A DNA stretch of 64,000 nt, taken from Aradus depressus (Eukaryota > Arthropoda > Insecta > Hemiptera > Aradidae). Below the pieces are notes generated by a model, which saw nothing but the letters and a program-made list of their open reading frames with translations, was not told where the DNA came from and made no database searches. Each line of letters opens with the position of its first letter. Within the stretch, counting starts at the first letter, position 1. The translations under genes were made by a program, and so were the position numbers. The stretch covers positions 7,246,001 to 7,310,000 of the forward strand of contig OY759218.1 of assembly GCA_963662175.1 (NCBI GenBank), given 5' to 3'. Shown here one piece after another: positions 1 to 10,847 of this stretch.

Positions 1-1293
1 CAAACGTCAAGTTCTGCTGACTCAACCTCTAAGCACAAGAACAATTTTTATGAAGACTTACTTACATATGCCTGGCATTAGTTTCGGCCGACATTTCTTT
101 ATTTAAACTGAAGAATTCCGTCCTCAACGAATTTCTTTCGAAATATACGAACCGAAATATCCCAGATGAGAGCACGCTCCGTAAGAATTACCTATATCTT
201 TGTTATCAAAAAATCATTACAAATACTTAAGGAACACATAGGCGACAGCATGTCCTACCTGGTCGTAGATGAAACACAGACGAAAGGGGTAATTATGTGG
301 CTAATCTTTTAATAGGAAAATTCAGTTCCCACGAAGCTGGTAACCCATTTCTTTTGGCGTCTAAAATCCTCGATAAAACCAATCACGACACGATATTCCG
401 TTTTATTAATTCTAGTCTGAAAATATCGGAATAGAAAATCGGGTTTTGTTACTTTTGACAGATGCAGTCTCCTAAATGTTAAAGGCCCGAAAATAGTTAA
501 AAACGTTTTATAAAAACCTAATCCACGTCACATGCATTGCCCACGCACGTTATCTCATTGCTGAAAAAGTTCAAGGTTCTTTTCCGGAATTAAATTCCTT
601 AATTAATCAGCGGAAAAAAATCTTTCTAAAAGCAGCCTCCCACGATGTAGTTTACAAGGAATTGATGAATGTTTCGTTACCTCCAACACCTGTGCTCACA
701 AGATGGGGTACATGGCTGTCTGCGGCATGGTTCTACGCCGAGCATTGGAACGAATATTCGCAAGTGATTCGTCAATTTAAAAAAAAAAAAGGTGCTGATT
801 CCGCAAAAAGTTTAAATAAAGTCGCTACATTAATTGAAAACGTAAAACTTGTAAAACCATTGATGTTCGTAAAAACGCATTGCTCTTTTTTGGTAAATTC
901 TATTTTTAAAAAAATTTGAAAAGAAAGGCATACCGTTAAATGAAAGCCTTTCTATCGTTGAAGATGCGGAAATGAAAATCGATTCGATTCCTGGTAAAAT
1001 CGGTAATGTGGTTAAAACAAAGAAAGATGACCAACTAAAAAAAACCTTAGATTAACAATATCGAGAATCATCAATAAAATCCTTCAAGGCGAGGAAGACA
1101 CCGAACTAAATGAAATTGACATGTGGGACCCAAAAAATTTAAGTTCCTTCAAATTTGAGCCCATTACTTCTGTGGATGTGGAACGCTCTTTTTCATCGTA
1201 TAAAAGAATTTTAAGTGACCGCAGAAATAACTTTACGGAAGAGAATTTAGAAAAATACTTGTTTGTTAACCTAAATTATTCGCAACTGCAATA
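1..1293 (+). pseudogene. hAT-superfamily transposase, decayed, truncated by the window edge
   Basis: Reading across frames on the + strand gives an ordered series of hAT-transposase blocks. They are a DESTLRKNYL block near 165-195, a VDET block near 265, a conserved HVTC.AHA block near 525-550, TPVLTRWGTWL at 690-717, and the C-terminal dimerisation block ITSVDVERSFSSYK at about 1168-1205, ending near 1293. The longest uninterrupted piece is 662-919 (85 codons). Frames shift and stops occur between blocks, so no protein can be made. The order and spacing match the insect hAT proteins often named CGG-repeat-binding or CGBP1-like. The amino end lies left of the window. No terminal inverted repeat is visible on this side. 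Family assignment is from recognised motifs, not from a search. Confidence 0.85.
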
Positions 1294-1620
1294 AAACTTT
1301 AAATATTTTTTATTAATTTTTTTACTACAATTGTAATATTGCAATAATTATTACGTATGTATTAATTTAAAATGCTGTTAATATAAAAACAATGAATAAA
1401 TCGTGTCTGTTCAATAAAAATACCGTTAGTGTTTCATTTTTTTTCAATTTCAATTTTTTACTGCATAAAAAAGCATATTTCGACAAGTTTTACAGCATAT
1501 TTTAATATATTATACTGCATATTACTTGCATATTTCACCATTTTAAACTTCATATTTGATGGCATAGTTTGGAAGTTTTTACTGCATAAAAATCCGGTCT
1601 CAAGTTATAACCTAAGTACG
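1294..1620 (+). mobile_element. Non-coding 3' part of the hAT element with repeated TGCATA motifs
   Basis: AT-rich sequence after the transposase remnant. Between about 1450 and 1590 the motif (A)CTGCATA or TTGCATA recurs at irregular spacing, which resembles the subterminal transposase-binding repeats of hAT elements. A family B repeat starts at about 1620 (GTGATGTGGCCA), so the transposon probably ends just before it. The exact terminal repeat could not be fixed because the other end is outside the window. Confidence 0.45.
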
Positions 1621-1770
1621 TGATGTGGCCATAACAGGACATTCCTATACCAACCATGCTTTTACGGATTACAATCTCAAATCTGAAAGGACTGATAGAA
1701 ATTTAATAAGGTACATATTGTTAAGATACAATTTTTCGATAGGAATAACCACTTTCGCGTAAATTATGTT
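1621..1770 (+). repeat. Family B start followed by a family H fragment
   Basis: 1621-1665 matches the start of family B (GTGATGTGGCCATAACAGGAC, then TATACCAACCA). 1690-1760 matches family H (TTTAATAAGG...TTTTTCGATAGGA.TAACC...GCGTAAA). Both are short, diverged pieces. The stretch from 1770 to 2360 is AT-rich and I see nothing identifiable in it. Confidence 0.55.
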
Positions 1771-2360
1771 TGAGAAATAGACAATTCTAAAAAAAAAAAA
1801 ATCTTTATTTTTTCAAACTAATAAAGTTTTTTTTTTTTCAATAAACATCTTATTTATCCATCCACAAGTGAAAACTCATCATTGAAAATTCAGAAAAATA
1901 ATAAATGGGCAAAAGTACCGGTAAATAAAATTGCATCGTATGGCCATGTAGCAAGAGTGGAAAATTGCATTTACATGATACAATGGTTTTCCAGACTTGC
2001 TAGGACCAACAGGTATTGTACCCCAGTGTGTTAGCTCCAACCTCAAACATGGTCGGCTCTTTGTTACTATCTGTGCCAACCAAATGTTGTTTATTTTCAC
2101 TATGGTTTACCAAATTGTGGGGGATCAAGTACAAATTAATTAGATGTTAGTTTCATTTATTTACTCTTGTTTTTTTTTGGAATTCTATAGGTGAAAAACT
2201 GAAAACGGAACCTTGTATCGACCATCTCATTTGAGAAAGAAACTTGCGTTTTTGAAATACTTACAAATACTTCCATTAGTTAGTAACGGGGCAGAGAACG
2301 TCACCAACCTATTAAAGTCACTAACCGGTTAAAAATTACTAACTGGGGTAACCTGCTAGT

Positions 2361-3000
2361 AAATAAATCGGTCAGAAATTCGATGGGGAGTTTTCAACGG
2401 AATTTCATGTTTTTCCGATCTCCTGATTCCCTGAACGAATTAATCAATTATCTTTCCGCTCCCCCTTCAAAACCAATTCAACCGTTAGCGCTACCATTCA
2501 ACAGTTATCTTACATAGAGGCTCCTAAATCCTCATACTAAATTTTGTGTTGATAAATTCATTATATCGGCAGTTATTGGGGTTTTTGAATTGAGCCCCTC
2601 CCCTGAACCACCCCCTTCCTTTTCTTCGGCCGATATAGTTGAAATTGGACAGATTATGCCCTCACTGGGTTCTGACTTCAAATATGAAATTTCATGTCGA
2701 TATGTTCATTACATCGGCAGTTATTGGGTTTTTTTGAGTTGATCCACCCCCAAAGATCCCCCTTCCTTTCCACCGACTTCGCGGGAAATTAATAGATACC
2801 ACCGTTAAGGGGATTTGAATTTAAATACAACTTGATATAATGTATCGACACAAATTTTCATATGAGGATTCAGAAGCCACTATGTAAGTCAAATATTGAG
2901 TTTTAGCCCAAACAGTCGATTGGCTTTGGAGGGAGAGCAAAGAAGTAATTGATTAATTCGTGATGGGGAAGTACATAGTCGATGCATCGACGACTTTTGA
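2361..3000. repeat. Family A, rearranged copy
   Basis: Begins with the family A lead segment (ATCGGTCAGAAATTCGATG at about 2367), then switches into the opposite orientation from about 2430. It finishes in + orientation with the family end GATGGGGAAGTACAT at about 2972-2987. Internal modules (GTGT.GATA.ATTCATTA.ATCGGCAGTTATTGG) are visible at 2545-2580 and 2695-2730. The orientation switch shows that this copy is a recombinant of at least two A copies. Confidence 0.7.
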
Positions 3001-3469
3001 AATATTGACTATTCCACAAACATATGTGTACAAAAACGACCGGTTCCGTCATTACAGGCAAATGTAGTTATAAATGTACAACGCTCAATTTATAACTATT
3101 TCAAAAAATAATTTTGTTTTATTTATTTTATAGCTTTACAGACACTATTCTTACATATTTTCTCTTCTCTAAGCGCCCATATAAGGATTTCAAATTTTCA
3201 CCATTATTTTCACCTCAGGGTTTAGGAAGGATAATCCGAGGAACTTATGGAACTATATACAAAGTACCTAAAAAGGATTATACAAAGCTGAAGTGCAAGA
3301 AGTAACTTTTATACAGAACTTGTTTTCCAGGGATCTGGTAATTTTACGGAAAATTTAATAACTGAATGGTTCTGCAGATTTTAAAATTTTATCTGGCTCA
3401 CGGGCATTCAAAAACTGCTGGTTATTACGGTTCTAAATATTAAATTGTAATGAAAGTGGTTACACCTAA

Positions 3470-3670
3470 TGAAGTTTTGAATTTACATATGGAATTTTGT
3501 ATAGATACATTTATTACAACAGCATTTATCAGAGTTTTTGTGTTAAGCCTCCATCTAATTCCCCCATTCCCTTTGGCCGATCTGGCTGAAAATCAATAGG
3601 TATTTTTCTGGATACACATATACAATGTCATGTCGATACATTCATTCTGTCCGGAGTTATCGTATTCACA
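3470..3670 (-). repeat. Family A fragment
   Basis: Carries the reverse-orientation module (ATTTACATATGGAATTTTG, then TTGTGTTAAGCC, then TTTGGCCGATCTGGCTGAAA) and the start of the next module, ending at GGAGTTATCGTATTCACA. Both termini are missing. Confidence 0.7.
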
Positions 3671-3689
3671 ATAAACACTAATTACTTTG

Positions 3690-5012
3690 CTCGATTGGAA
3701 ATTTAATAAGGAACATTTTTGATAAAAAACAAATATTTTGGTAGGATTAACTGTTTTTGAGTAAATCAAGGAAAAGAATGGATTTCAAAACGACAACTCA
3801 AGCCGGTTTTTGGTATGTATATCGGAAATTGGGCGACCTCCGAAAAATCGAATAGCATATAAAATGTGCCGATTAATTTTTCATACAATTTTAATTTGAA
3901 AAGTCATTGATATAAGATATATATTGTAAAATGTACTTCAGCTCCGAAGTAAAGGGTATCACGTCCAAATATCTAATTTAAAAATAGCATAGTGTTTAAT
4001 ATCTAAAACTTAAATATATTCTGTAATATCGATTTAATAATATTGGTCGTTAAAATAATTATCATGATTCACTTAGTTCGAAATGGAATGTTTACGCCTG
4101 GTTTAATACGTATGAATTGTTTTCCTCTTTAGAATTATATTCAATTCATGGCCTGCGTGATGGTAAAAGTTTGCCCCTCGTATATGTTTTAGCTCCTAAA
4201 AAATTATCTCGTTTGTACACAAAAGTCCTAAAGAAATTATTAGAGTTGGAGCCTGATCTGAAGCCAAAGATTTTGATCAAGCATTTATTTCTGCATTCAA
4301 CAAAGTGTGTTTTGAGAACCTGCACTGTTTCACTAAAAGGACCGATGGAAGATTCAACATTTTATTTCTTCTGATACACCAACTGGATTTACTCGGTAAA
4401 CTGCAATTTTGTACTGTGCATTTTAAATGTTAGTCTTTCATTTTTTTTACTGGGCATTCAAATTGTTTACCGAGTGTTCTGAAATTTCCTACTGCGCCTT
4501 ATTAACCGTGTTATTAGATTAACTTACTAGGCAATACATTTTTATTGGGTTAAAATTTTATTTACAGTGTTGCATTTTACTATGCAATTGTACCTTAGGA
4601 TCGTGCTACATTATTCGACGTTTGTTAATTTTGTAGTTGAATATTTTGTCGTATGTTATTTTGTTGTCGGATATTTTTGTATTAAATTTTTTATCGTTTG
4701 TTATTTTGTCGCTAGATATTTTTGATTAGATATTTAGGATTTGATCTTTGGACATGGAGCCAAGTAATGTGATCTTAATTTTCGTCCAGTTTGAGCCAAA
4801 ATCTAAACAGATCTAAATTAGCACATGTGACATTCTCATTTCAAATTTCAAGCTCATAAAGTTCAAATGACATACACACACACAGAAACGCAGTCAGACA
4901 TCATCACAAAAATGGTTGGGGATATTGAAAATGTAAAAATTGGTTGAAATCTGAAAAATCTATCTCGAATTTTCGGACGATTACAATATTTTCTTATACA
5001 ATAGGTAGAAGA
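3690..5012 (+). repeat. Family H copy interrupted by a MULE-bearing insert
   Basis: 3690-3960 holds the family H front part (GGTAGGATTAAC, AAATCAAGGAAA, ATAAAATGTGCC). The H sequence resumes at about 4765 (ATCTAAACAGATCTAA, ACACACACACAG, TCAGACATCATC) and reaches a degraded hairpin end at about 4985-5012. The 800-bp stretch between is foreign and contains transposase coding sequence. 5012-5440 is AT-rich with nothing recognisable. Confidence 0.55.
4090..4375 (+). pseudogene. MULE-type (Mutator-like) transposase fragment
   Basis: The frame starting at 4117 reads ELYSIHGLRDGKSLPLVYVL and then LELEPDLKPK. In another frame from about 4265 the text continues as DFDQAFISAFNKV followed by a cysteine/histidine pair. 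This order is that of the central DDE region of MULE transposases (the HG...PLVY.LLP block, then TDFE.A..NAF..VFP, then the CFFHL block). A frameshift between the two blocks and loss of the first catalytic region show it is dead. Only about 90 residues of a protein usually several hundred long remain. It sits inside a family H repeat. TACTG-type motifs downstream (4420-4600) may be subterminal repeats. Confidence 0.65.
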
Positions 5013-5439
5013 AAGGAATAAATAAAAACAAAGAATTTGTATAACATTTTTTATGTCTAATTACACAAAAAAAATATACATGTATTGTACTGTGGAGATG
5101 AATCCATATACTAACTGAATTTTAGGTGTATTTCTAATAAGGCTGCCTAACTACTTCATTACAATTACTGGGTATACGGGGATCTTTAAATTTGCAATAG
5201 AGAGATTGTGAAAATGTTATGTAGGCGATATGAACGAACCAACATTAAATCATGTCCTAGCACTATCGTAAACTAATATTTGCAGCTAAAATTTCCAATT
5301 AAATTTATGTTTGTATTTATGTTAACTTCTATGTTTGAAAATTATTACGTTTTGTGGATTCTGAACTAAATTACATGTATACTAAATAACACAGTGGGAA
5401 GACGTCTCATATTTATACGGTAAGTTGTTATTCTTGAAG

Positions 5440-5650
5440 TAGAAATATGTCAACATCACTTCATTCAACTTGTTTTTATTTACCCTGCTGTTTCCGTTAA
5501 ACCAATATACATGGTAGGTAATAGGATACCTACGTTAAACGAATTTATAAATTAAGATAGATTATAAATTAGATTTATAACTACTTGAGTCTAACACACG
5601 TATGATTAGTAGTAAAAACAAAACTATTAAAAAAACATTAAGGCGTAGTC
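5440..5650 (-). repeat. Family D 3' segment
   Basis: On the - strand this matches the tails at 32100-32280 and 57480-57600: TACTACTAATCATACGTGTGTTAGACTCAAGTAGTTATAA, then a segment ending GGTTTAACGGAAACAGCAGG. The (ATT)n tail seen in the other copies is lost. Confidence 0.7.
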
Positions 5651-5941
5651 AAGGTCCACGCCGTAGATTTTCCGTGAAAACGTCGGGATAAAATCATTTT
5701 TCATTTTCTTTTCGAGGCTGCCTTAGCTCTTGCATTTGCTCGGCACTAGACTTTTTAGGTTTTTTAAATTCCTTTTCTTAGCTTTCCTCTGATTTGCGTT
5801 TTTATAATTCCGCGCAAATTTACGATTCATACGAGACGACATCTTTTTTTTTTTTGCAATTATCAATTTAATACCGATTTTTACATATATTTCGGCGAAT
5901 ATTTTTATTGTTTCACTTTGAGTCCTAGTAGTGCTCCTCAA
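5651..5941 (-). pseudogene. Lysine/arginine-rich reading frame upstream of family D, unidentified
   Basis: On the - strand an open frame of about 72 codons (5723-5941) has a strongly basic half rich in Lys, Arg and Asn. It lies directly 5' of the family D tail in the same orientation. It could be the end of a protein encoded by the parent element of family D, or chance coding from an A-rich segment. I recognise no domain. Confidence 0.25.
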
Positions 5942-5984
5942 GCTCTTTACAATGACACCCGAATCAACGTCGGGGCCTATTTAT

Positions 5985-6165
5985 TTTTCCCGAAAACAGC
6001 CGAACGGAAGAAAGGGAGATGAATGGTGGAGGGCTCGACACAAAAACGCTAATAACTTCCGATGCAATAAATATATCGACACAAAATTTTTTTATGAGGA
6101 TTCAGAAGCCCCTATGTAAAGCAAGTGCATTGCCAATAATTCGCCGACATTTTTTTTTTTTCTTC
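5985..6165 (+). repeat. Family A fragment
   Basis: Contains GGCTCGACACAAAAACGCTAATAACT, ATATCGACACAAAATTT and GAGGATTCAGAAGCC in + order. Both termini are missing. 6240-6384 is A-rich with no gene. Confidence 0.7.
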
Positions 6166-6384
6166 ACAACTTGCAATTCTAGGTTGTCAGACCATTTAGT
6201 TAGGTGGTACGCCAAGTAAAAAGTTTTGAGAACCGCGGGAATAAACAGCATGGAAAAAAAAAAAATAAAAAAAAAAAGAGAAAAAACATTTAGGAAAAGG
6301 GTGAGGAAGGATAATAAAACTAAACAAAAAAACAGAGAGGGGAGGTGTTCAAAAGGAGAGAGAGACTCCTGGTCTAATTAAAGT

Positions 6385-6741
6385 CGGTTTATTAAATAAA
6401 GAAATTAGTAGGAAAAATAGAGAACAGAACAGCAACAGAATACAGTCTCTCCCTCAAATCTATCTCTCTATACACTTATAAAAGGGAAAAATCGGTTTAT
6501 GGAATAAAGAAACTAGTAGGAAAAATAGAGAACAGAACAGCTACAGAATACAGTCTCTCACTCAAATATATCTCTCTATACACTTATAAAAGGGAAAAAT
6601 CGGTTTATGGAATAAAGAAACTAGTAGGAAAAATAGAGAACAGAACAGCTACAGAATACAGTCTCTCCCTCAAATCTATCTCTCTATAAACTTATAAAAG
6701 GGAAAAGTCGTTTAATGGAATAAAGAAACTAGTAGGAAAAA
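6385..6741. repeat. 108-bp minisatellite, about 3.3 copies
   Basis: The motif CGGTTTA starts at 6385, 6493 and 6601, and a diverged CGTTTAA at 6709, so the period is exactly 108 bp. Units share GAACAGAACAGC.ACAGAATACAGTCTCTC and TATCTCTCTATA. Units differ by a few substitutions only, so the array is young. It stops abruptly at the start of a family A copy. Confidence 0.95.
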
Positions 6742-7035
6742 CTATTTATTACTTTGGCAGTTATTGAGTTTTTCATGTTAGGCCTTCCCCTAATCCCCCT
6801 CTTTCCTTTAGCCGAATTGCCTGAAAACCTATAGTTGTCGTTCGTATGGGATGCTGGATATATATATGAAATTTCGTGTCGATATATTAATTTTATTTGG
6901 AACGACACGCAAATAGTCAGTAAATTTTTGGAAACAGAGGGTTGGAAAACAGGAAATTCTGTTGAAAATTCAAAATCGAATTTTTGACCGATCACATAAC
7001 TTCCCCTATACTTAGTGGAGGTAGCACCTATACAC
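6742..7035 (-). repeat. Family A, hairpin-side half
   Basis: Reverse-orientation module (TTTGGCAGTTATTGAG, TTTAGCCGAATTGCCTGAAA) followed by the distal segment (GAAATTCTGTTGAAAA, GACCGATCACATAACTTCCC) and a decayed hairpin end at 6999-7030. 7035-7500 shows no gene; there is a degenerate AT-rich stretch only. Confidence 0.8.
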
Positions 7036-7504
7036 AGCAGGAGTAGGCTCAGTGATACATTTATGAACCATTGACTTTTAACCCTTTGCAAGAAATCAGC
7101 TAAGACAATTTCATCAGTTTTCGGAATTCTCCCCTTTATTCCAGATTATAAATAAAAATAATTTGAAAAATTCTCCTCAAAATATCTTAAAACAGCTTCT
7201 GATTAGTTTTCCAAAAAACTTTTTTTGTGGTTGTTCACACCAAATCATAGCATTGGGGGTCTCTAGCAAAAATAAAATGTCACTAAAGCACAAATTTGAC
7301 AATTAATATAGAAAATAAGGAAATGAATTAAAAAAAATTCTCCTGGTAGAATTTTGTTGGAGGCTTAATTCTTGTTCAACATCTGAGTCCGAGATCTGAG
7401 TTCACCATTTTTTCCTTTCTTGAGGGGGCGCCACTCATTTATTTAGGGTGGGGTGGGTATGGACCCCCGCCTCTCCGCCCCCGGCCCACAAAGGCAATAT
7501 TACA

Positions 7505-7765
7505 CTGTTTTTATTTACCCCATCTACACGAAGTATAAAGGAGGTAATGTAATCGGTCAGAAATTCGATGCGGAATTTAATGTTTTCCGAGCTCCTGATT
7601 TCGAAAATGAAAACGTCGTCTGTGAATCACCAGATATGTACTTCCCCAGCAAGAATTAACCAATTACTATTTCGTTCTCCCTCCAAAGCCTACCGGTACG
7701 CTATAAGCCTATACACTTTCAGCGGAATCATGTATTGAATGTATCGACACTTTGTGCGAGCTCTA
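7505..7765. repeat. Two family A ends joined head to head
   Basis: 7505-7612 is the hairpin-end lead of an A copy in + orientation (CATCTACACGAAGTATAAAGGAGG, then TCGGTCAGAAATTCGATGCGG). At about 7613 it changes without spacer into the opposite A end (GTCGTCTGTGAATCACCAG, TACTTCCCCAGC, GTTCTCCCTCCAAAGCC). The intervening body is gone. 7765-8300 is A-rich with no gene. Confidence 0.75.
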
Positions 7766-8309
7766 ACGCAGAAACGATTGTGTTACTCTGCCCAATAGAT
7801 GAAGGACATCATCCATAATGCCCGGTCAATTAAAAATTTTAAATAGTCTATACAGCGAAATATAGAAAAGAGAAAGAAAACAAAATATCAATGATATACA
7901 TTGTAACGGTCATTATTTAGGGGTTGCTAAAAAATAGCAAATAGAAAAAGACAATTAAATAACAAACAATTATTTAATTTTATGAATTTTGAATTGAGAA
8001 TGGATCGGCATGAGTGTTCAGGTCTGTCTGTCTAGGAAGTCTTTCCCCGTTCAGTCATCTGTTCAGCATGATCCAAGAAGACCTCGAAGCAAAGAAGAAA
8101 TAGATCAGTAGAACGTTCATACAGTTGTGCGCAGGAGGATTTGAAAAAGAAGAGGACAGCTCAAACAAGAAAAAATAAATTAAAATATTTCTATAGTACT
8201 TCCAATTTACAATATATGAAAAAAATAATTAGAAATAAAATAAAAAATAAATAAAGTGATAATTAAAATATAAAAAACAAACAAAAAAAACAAGAGAAAT
8301 AAATTAGTA

Positions 8310-8605
8310 GGTTAGGTTAGGTTTAATGACTCATGCCCGGGCTTTAACTATGAGGTCATATCGCCTACTACTAGAGTGCTCTTTCGTCACTCTGGTGGTC
8401 ATGATCCCGACTCTACTGTGGGAGTCCTAAATTTTGCCTACAGTAAATTTCTATTCACTTAGGGCAGGGGTCTTTAACGAGTACCTTACATCGTATAGGC
8501 TTTTACCTCCCAGATAAAATAAACTAAGGGCCTCGGTCGGGTTTCGAACCCACGTTCTTGAGCTCAGAAGACAAGCACGCATACCACTGAGCTACCGCCG
8601 CCCTC
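8310..8605 (-). mobile_element. SINE1 (tRNA-derived), complete copy with target duplication
   Basis: Read on the - strand, the element starts with a tRNA-like head. Its box A complement is at 8584-8594 and its box B complement GTTTCGAACC at 8541-8550. The tRNA-unrelated body contains GAGTGACGAAAGAGC and GCCTACTACTAGAG. It ends in ACCTAACCTAACC. Flanking AATTAGTA occurs at 8302-8309 and again at 8606-8613, a clean 8-bp target-site duplication. The tail is two to three CCTAA pentamers, not poly(A). It makes an RNA polymerase III transcript at most and codes for no protein. Confidence 0.93.
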
Positions 8606-8749
8606 AATTAGTATATATATAAATTAGTAAATAAATAATAAAAAATAATGATTAAAACGCAGTTCAACAGAACTTAAAGATAATGTTTTTGAATATGAAA
8701 CACGATTTTTTTATTATAGTTATTTTATTATTTTTGAACAACGAAAAAA

Positions 8750-8878
8750 ATTATACCCAATAATGCCAGTTTGAAATTTGTAACGTTCTGAGGGGGGAGG
8801 GAGAGTATTCTGTAAAACAGTGGTTGGTGTATAAAAGTCCTGTCATGGCCACATATTTTTATACAAGAAGTACCTGGT
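8750..8878 (-). repeat. Family B copy
   Basis: Reverse-orientation B: AATGCCAGTTTGAAATTTG, a GGGGGGAGGGAGAG core, CTGTAAAACAGTGGTTGGT and TCATGGCCACAT. Confidence 0.7.
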
Positions 8879-8879
8879 G

Positions 8880-9404
8880 CCCCTAATTCTTAAAAGCTCC
8901 TTTTGAGAAAAATGAACCAGACTAAATCATACGGTATGAAAAATATAAATGAAGCTTTCTTTCAGGCTTTTATTAGGGAAGCAATTTTTCTAATTAAAAT
9001 GGGCTATAGGCATTGACTATAAGTAGTGTGTGAGGACGGAGATTCGGCGTTAATCCACTAATCTTGGATATTATACATGTTTGTGGGGTGCAGGCTCGGC
9101 TATTGCATGCTTCCACCTTGTCATTAGCCACTGACCCTAATCTTATTACCTAAGGAATGTTAGGTTTGTCACGAAGCCCCTAGCCCTATACACCCAGCCA
9201 GAAGATTGTTTTAAACTAATATAACTCCTCATAGGTTCTGCACGCCTACGACCGCCTTTCACATCGAAGCTATCAGACGATCTTCACTTAATCAGTAAGC
9301 AGATGGCTACTGGGCTCGGCTACTTACCCCAGCCCTATACACCCACTGTTAAGCCAAAACATTCAATTCACTCATCACTTCGATAATAAGTGAATTCACG
9401 CTCA
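8880..9404. other. Unassigned region with a short internal duplication
   Basis: No open frame of note. The phrase CCCTAGCCCTATACACCCA (about 9178-9196) recurs as CCCCAGCCCTATACACCCA (about 9328-9346), roughly 150 bp apart. I recognise no element. Confidence 0.5.
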
Positions 9405-9505
9405 AATATGTGAGGTGTTATAACAGGACTTTCTTGCACCAACCACTTTTTTTACAGATAACTCTCCCTTCCCTCTGGCATTACTGGCTATCTGAAAGTA
9501 ATGAA
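9405..9505 (+). repeat. Family B fragment
   Basis: Matches B from TGTGAGGTGTTATAACAGGACTT through CACCAACCACTTTTTTACAGATAACTCTCCCTTCC and TGGCATTACTGG. Confidence 0.65.
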
Positions 9506-9519
9506 AACTAAGAAAAAAA

Positions 9520-9915
9520 AGTCGACTGTGAATCACCGTCTATATTCTTCCCCATAACGAATCAAATACGTTTCTGCTGTCCCTCCAAAGCCAATCGACC
9601 GTTTGAGCTGAAACACAAAATTTGACATAGTGGCTTCCGAATTCTTATACTAAATTTTGTGTAGCATCGGCAGTTATTAGGGTTTTTGAATTCGAGCCCC
9701 CTCCCATGATCCCCCCTTCCCTTCCCTTCTGCTAAATGATATATTCATTGTATCGGGAGTAATGGTGTTCACAGACACACACAGATGCACAGACACAGCC
9801 AGATAGACTTTTTTTTTCATATTTGGAATCTGGAAGCCGGAAAACATGAAAGTCCGTTGAAAACTCCGCATTGAATTTTTGACCGTTTACATAACGTCTG
9901 TATTTCGTGTAGCTA
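9520..9915 (-). repeat. Family A, both ends present, internally deleted
   Basis: Starts with the palindromic end (GTCGACTGTGAATCACCGTC) and a decayed CTTCCCC at about 9550. Modules follow, then GTTGAAAACTCCGCATTGAATTT and the hairpin end remnant at 9885-9915 (TTACATAACGTCTGTATTTCGTGTAGC). At about 390 bp it has lost at least half the family body. Confidence 0.8.
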
Positions 9916-9917
9916 GG

Positions 9918-9964
9918 GCAGTAAAACGTAGGTATGTTTTTAAAATATTGTCTATTTCAGAAGA

Positions 9965-10001
<37 letters not shown>

Positions 10002-10055
10002 CTCGTATATTTAAAAATAGACAATATTTTTAAAAACATATACCTACCGTTTTTC
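9918..10055. repeat. Inverted repeat with (TA)n core
   Basis: The left arm ACGTAGGTATGTTTTTAAAA, then TATTGTCTATTTC, is repeated in reverse complement at 10008-10050, around a TA-repeat loop (9972-10000). The same arm sequence forms a second inverted repeat at 60905-61075, so this is a repeat family with fold-back structure. Confidence 0.8.
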
Positions 10056-10104
10056 TTTGTTTTCTATTAAGTGATGCACAAAATCTTAAGTAACATTAAA
10101 AGTA

Positions 10105-10348
10105 TCGATTTGGCGTCAGCGATATTTTTTGTACAGCGTAATTCTGAGAGTGGCCTTTTTAAACCCAGTAATGCCAGTATGAAATGAATTTTAGAAGCTG
10201 GATGGAAAGAGAGTGATCTGTAAGCGTGATTGTTATAAAAGAGTACTGTAATACCCACATCTGAAATTTGAGGACACAGCAACTTTCTTATACCCAGTAA
10301 TAGTATAGCCAGTATGAAATGAATTAGGAAGGGGGGAGCGCGTGTATA
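10105..10348 (-). repeat. Family B, one copy plus a second partial copy
   Basis: 10130-10260 is reverse B (TTGTACAGCGTAATTCTGAGAG, CCCAGTAATGCCAGTATGAAATGAATTT, GATCTGTAAGC). 10290-10345 repeats the AATGCC/ATGAAATGAATT part. Confidence 0.7.
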
Positions 10349-10350
10349 TC

Positions 10351-10847
10351 TAATCACTGTTACCTTGATGATATTTGTATACACTTCCGTCTGTGTATCT
10401 ATATCCTCACTCAAGTCCAAGACCGCCGTCTGCCTTCGGTTAGGGATACGTTGTCCGCTAGTACCTAGGTAGCCGGCTAATCACTGTTACGTTGATGATA
10501 CTTGTATACACTTCCGTGTGTATATCTATAGCCGTAACTCAAGTCCAAGACCGCAGTCTGCCTTCGGTTAGGGATAAGTAGTCCGCTAGTATGTAGCCGG
10601 CTAATCACTGTTACGTTGATGATACTTGTATACACTTGAGTGTGGGTATCTACAGCCGTAACTCGTCCAAGACCGCCGTCTGCCTTCGGTTAGGGATACG
10701 TTGTCCGCAAGTCAGTAGCCGGCTAATCACTGTTACGTTGATGATACTTATATACACTTCCGTGTGTGTTCTATAGCCGTTACTCAAGTCCAAGACCGCC
10801 ATCTGCCTTCAGTTACGGACAAGTAGTCCACTCGTGTGAAGCCGGCT
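10351..10847. repeat. Tandem repeat, four units of 122-127 bp
   Basis: TAATCACTGTTAC begins at 10351, 10478, 10602 and 10724, giving periods of 127, 124 and 122. Each unit carries GTATACACTT, AAGTCCAAGACCGCCGTCTG, CTTCGGTTAGGGATA and GTAGCCGGC. Period drift comes from small indels in the segment before TAGCCGGC. 10850-11220 shows no gene. Confidence 0.93.
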
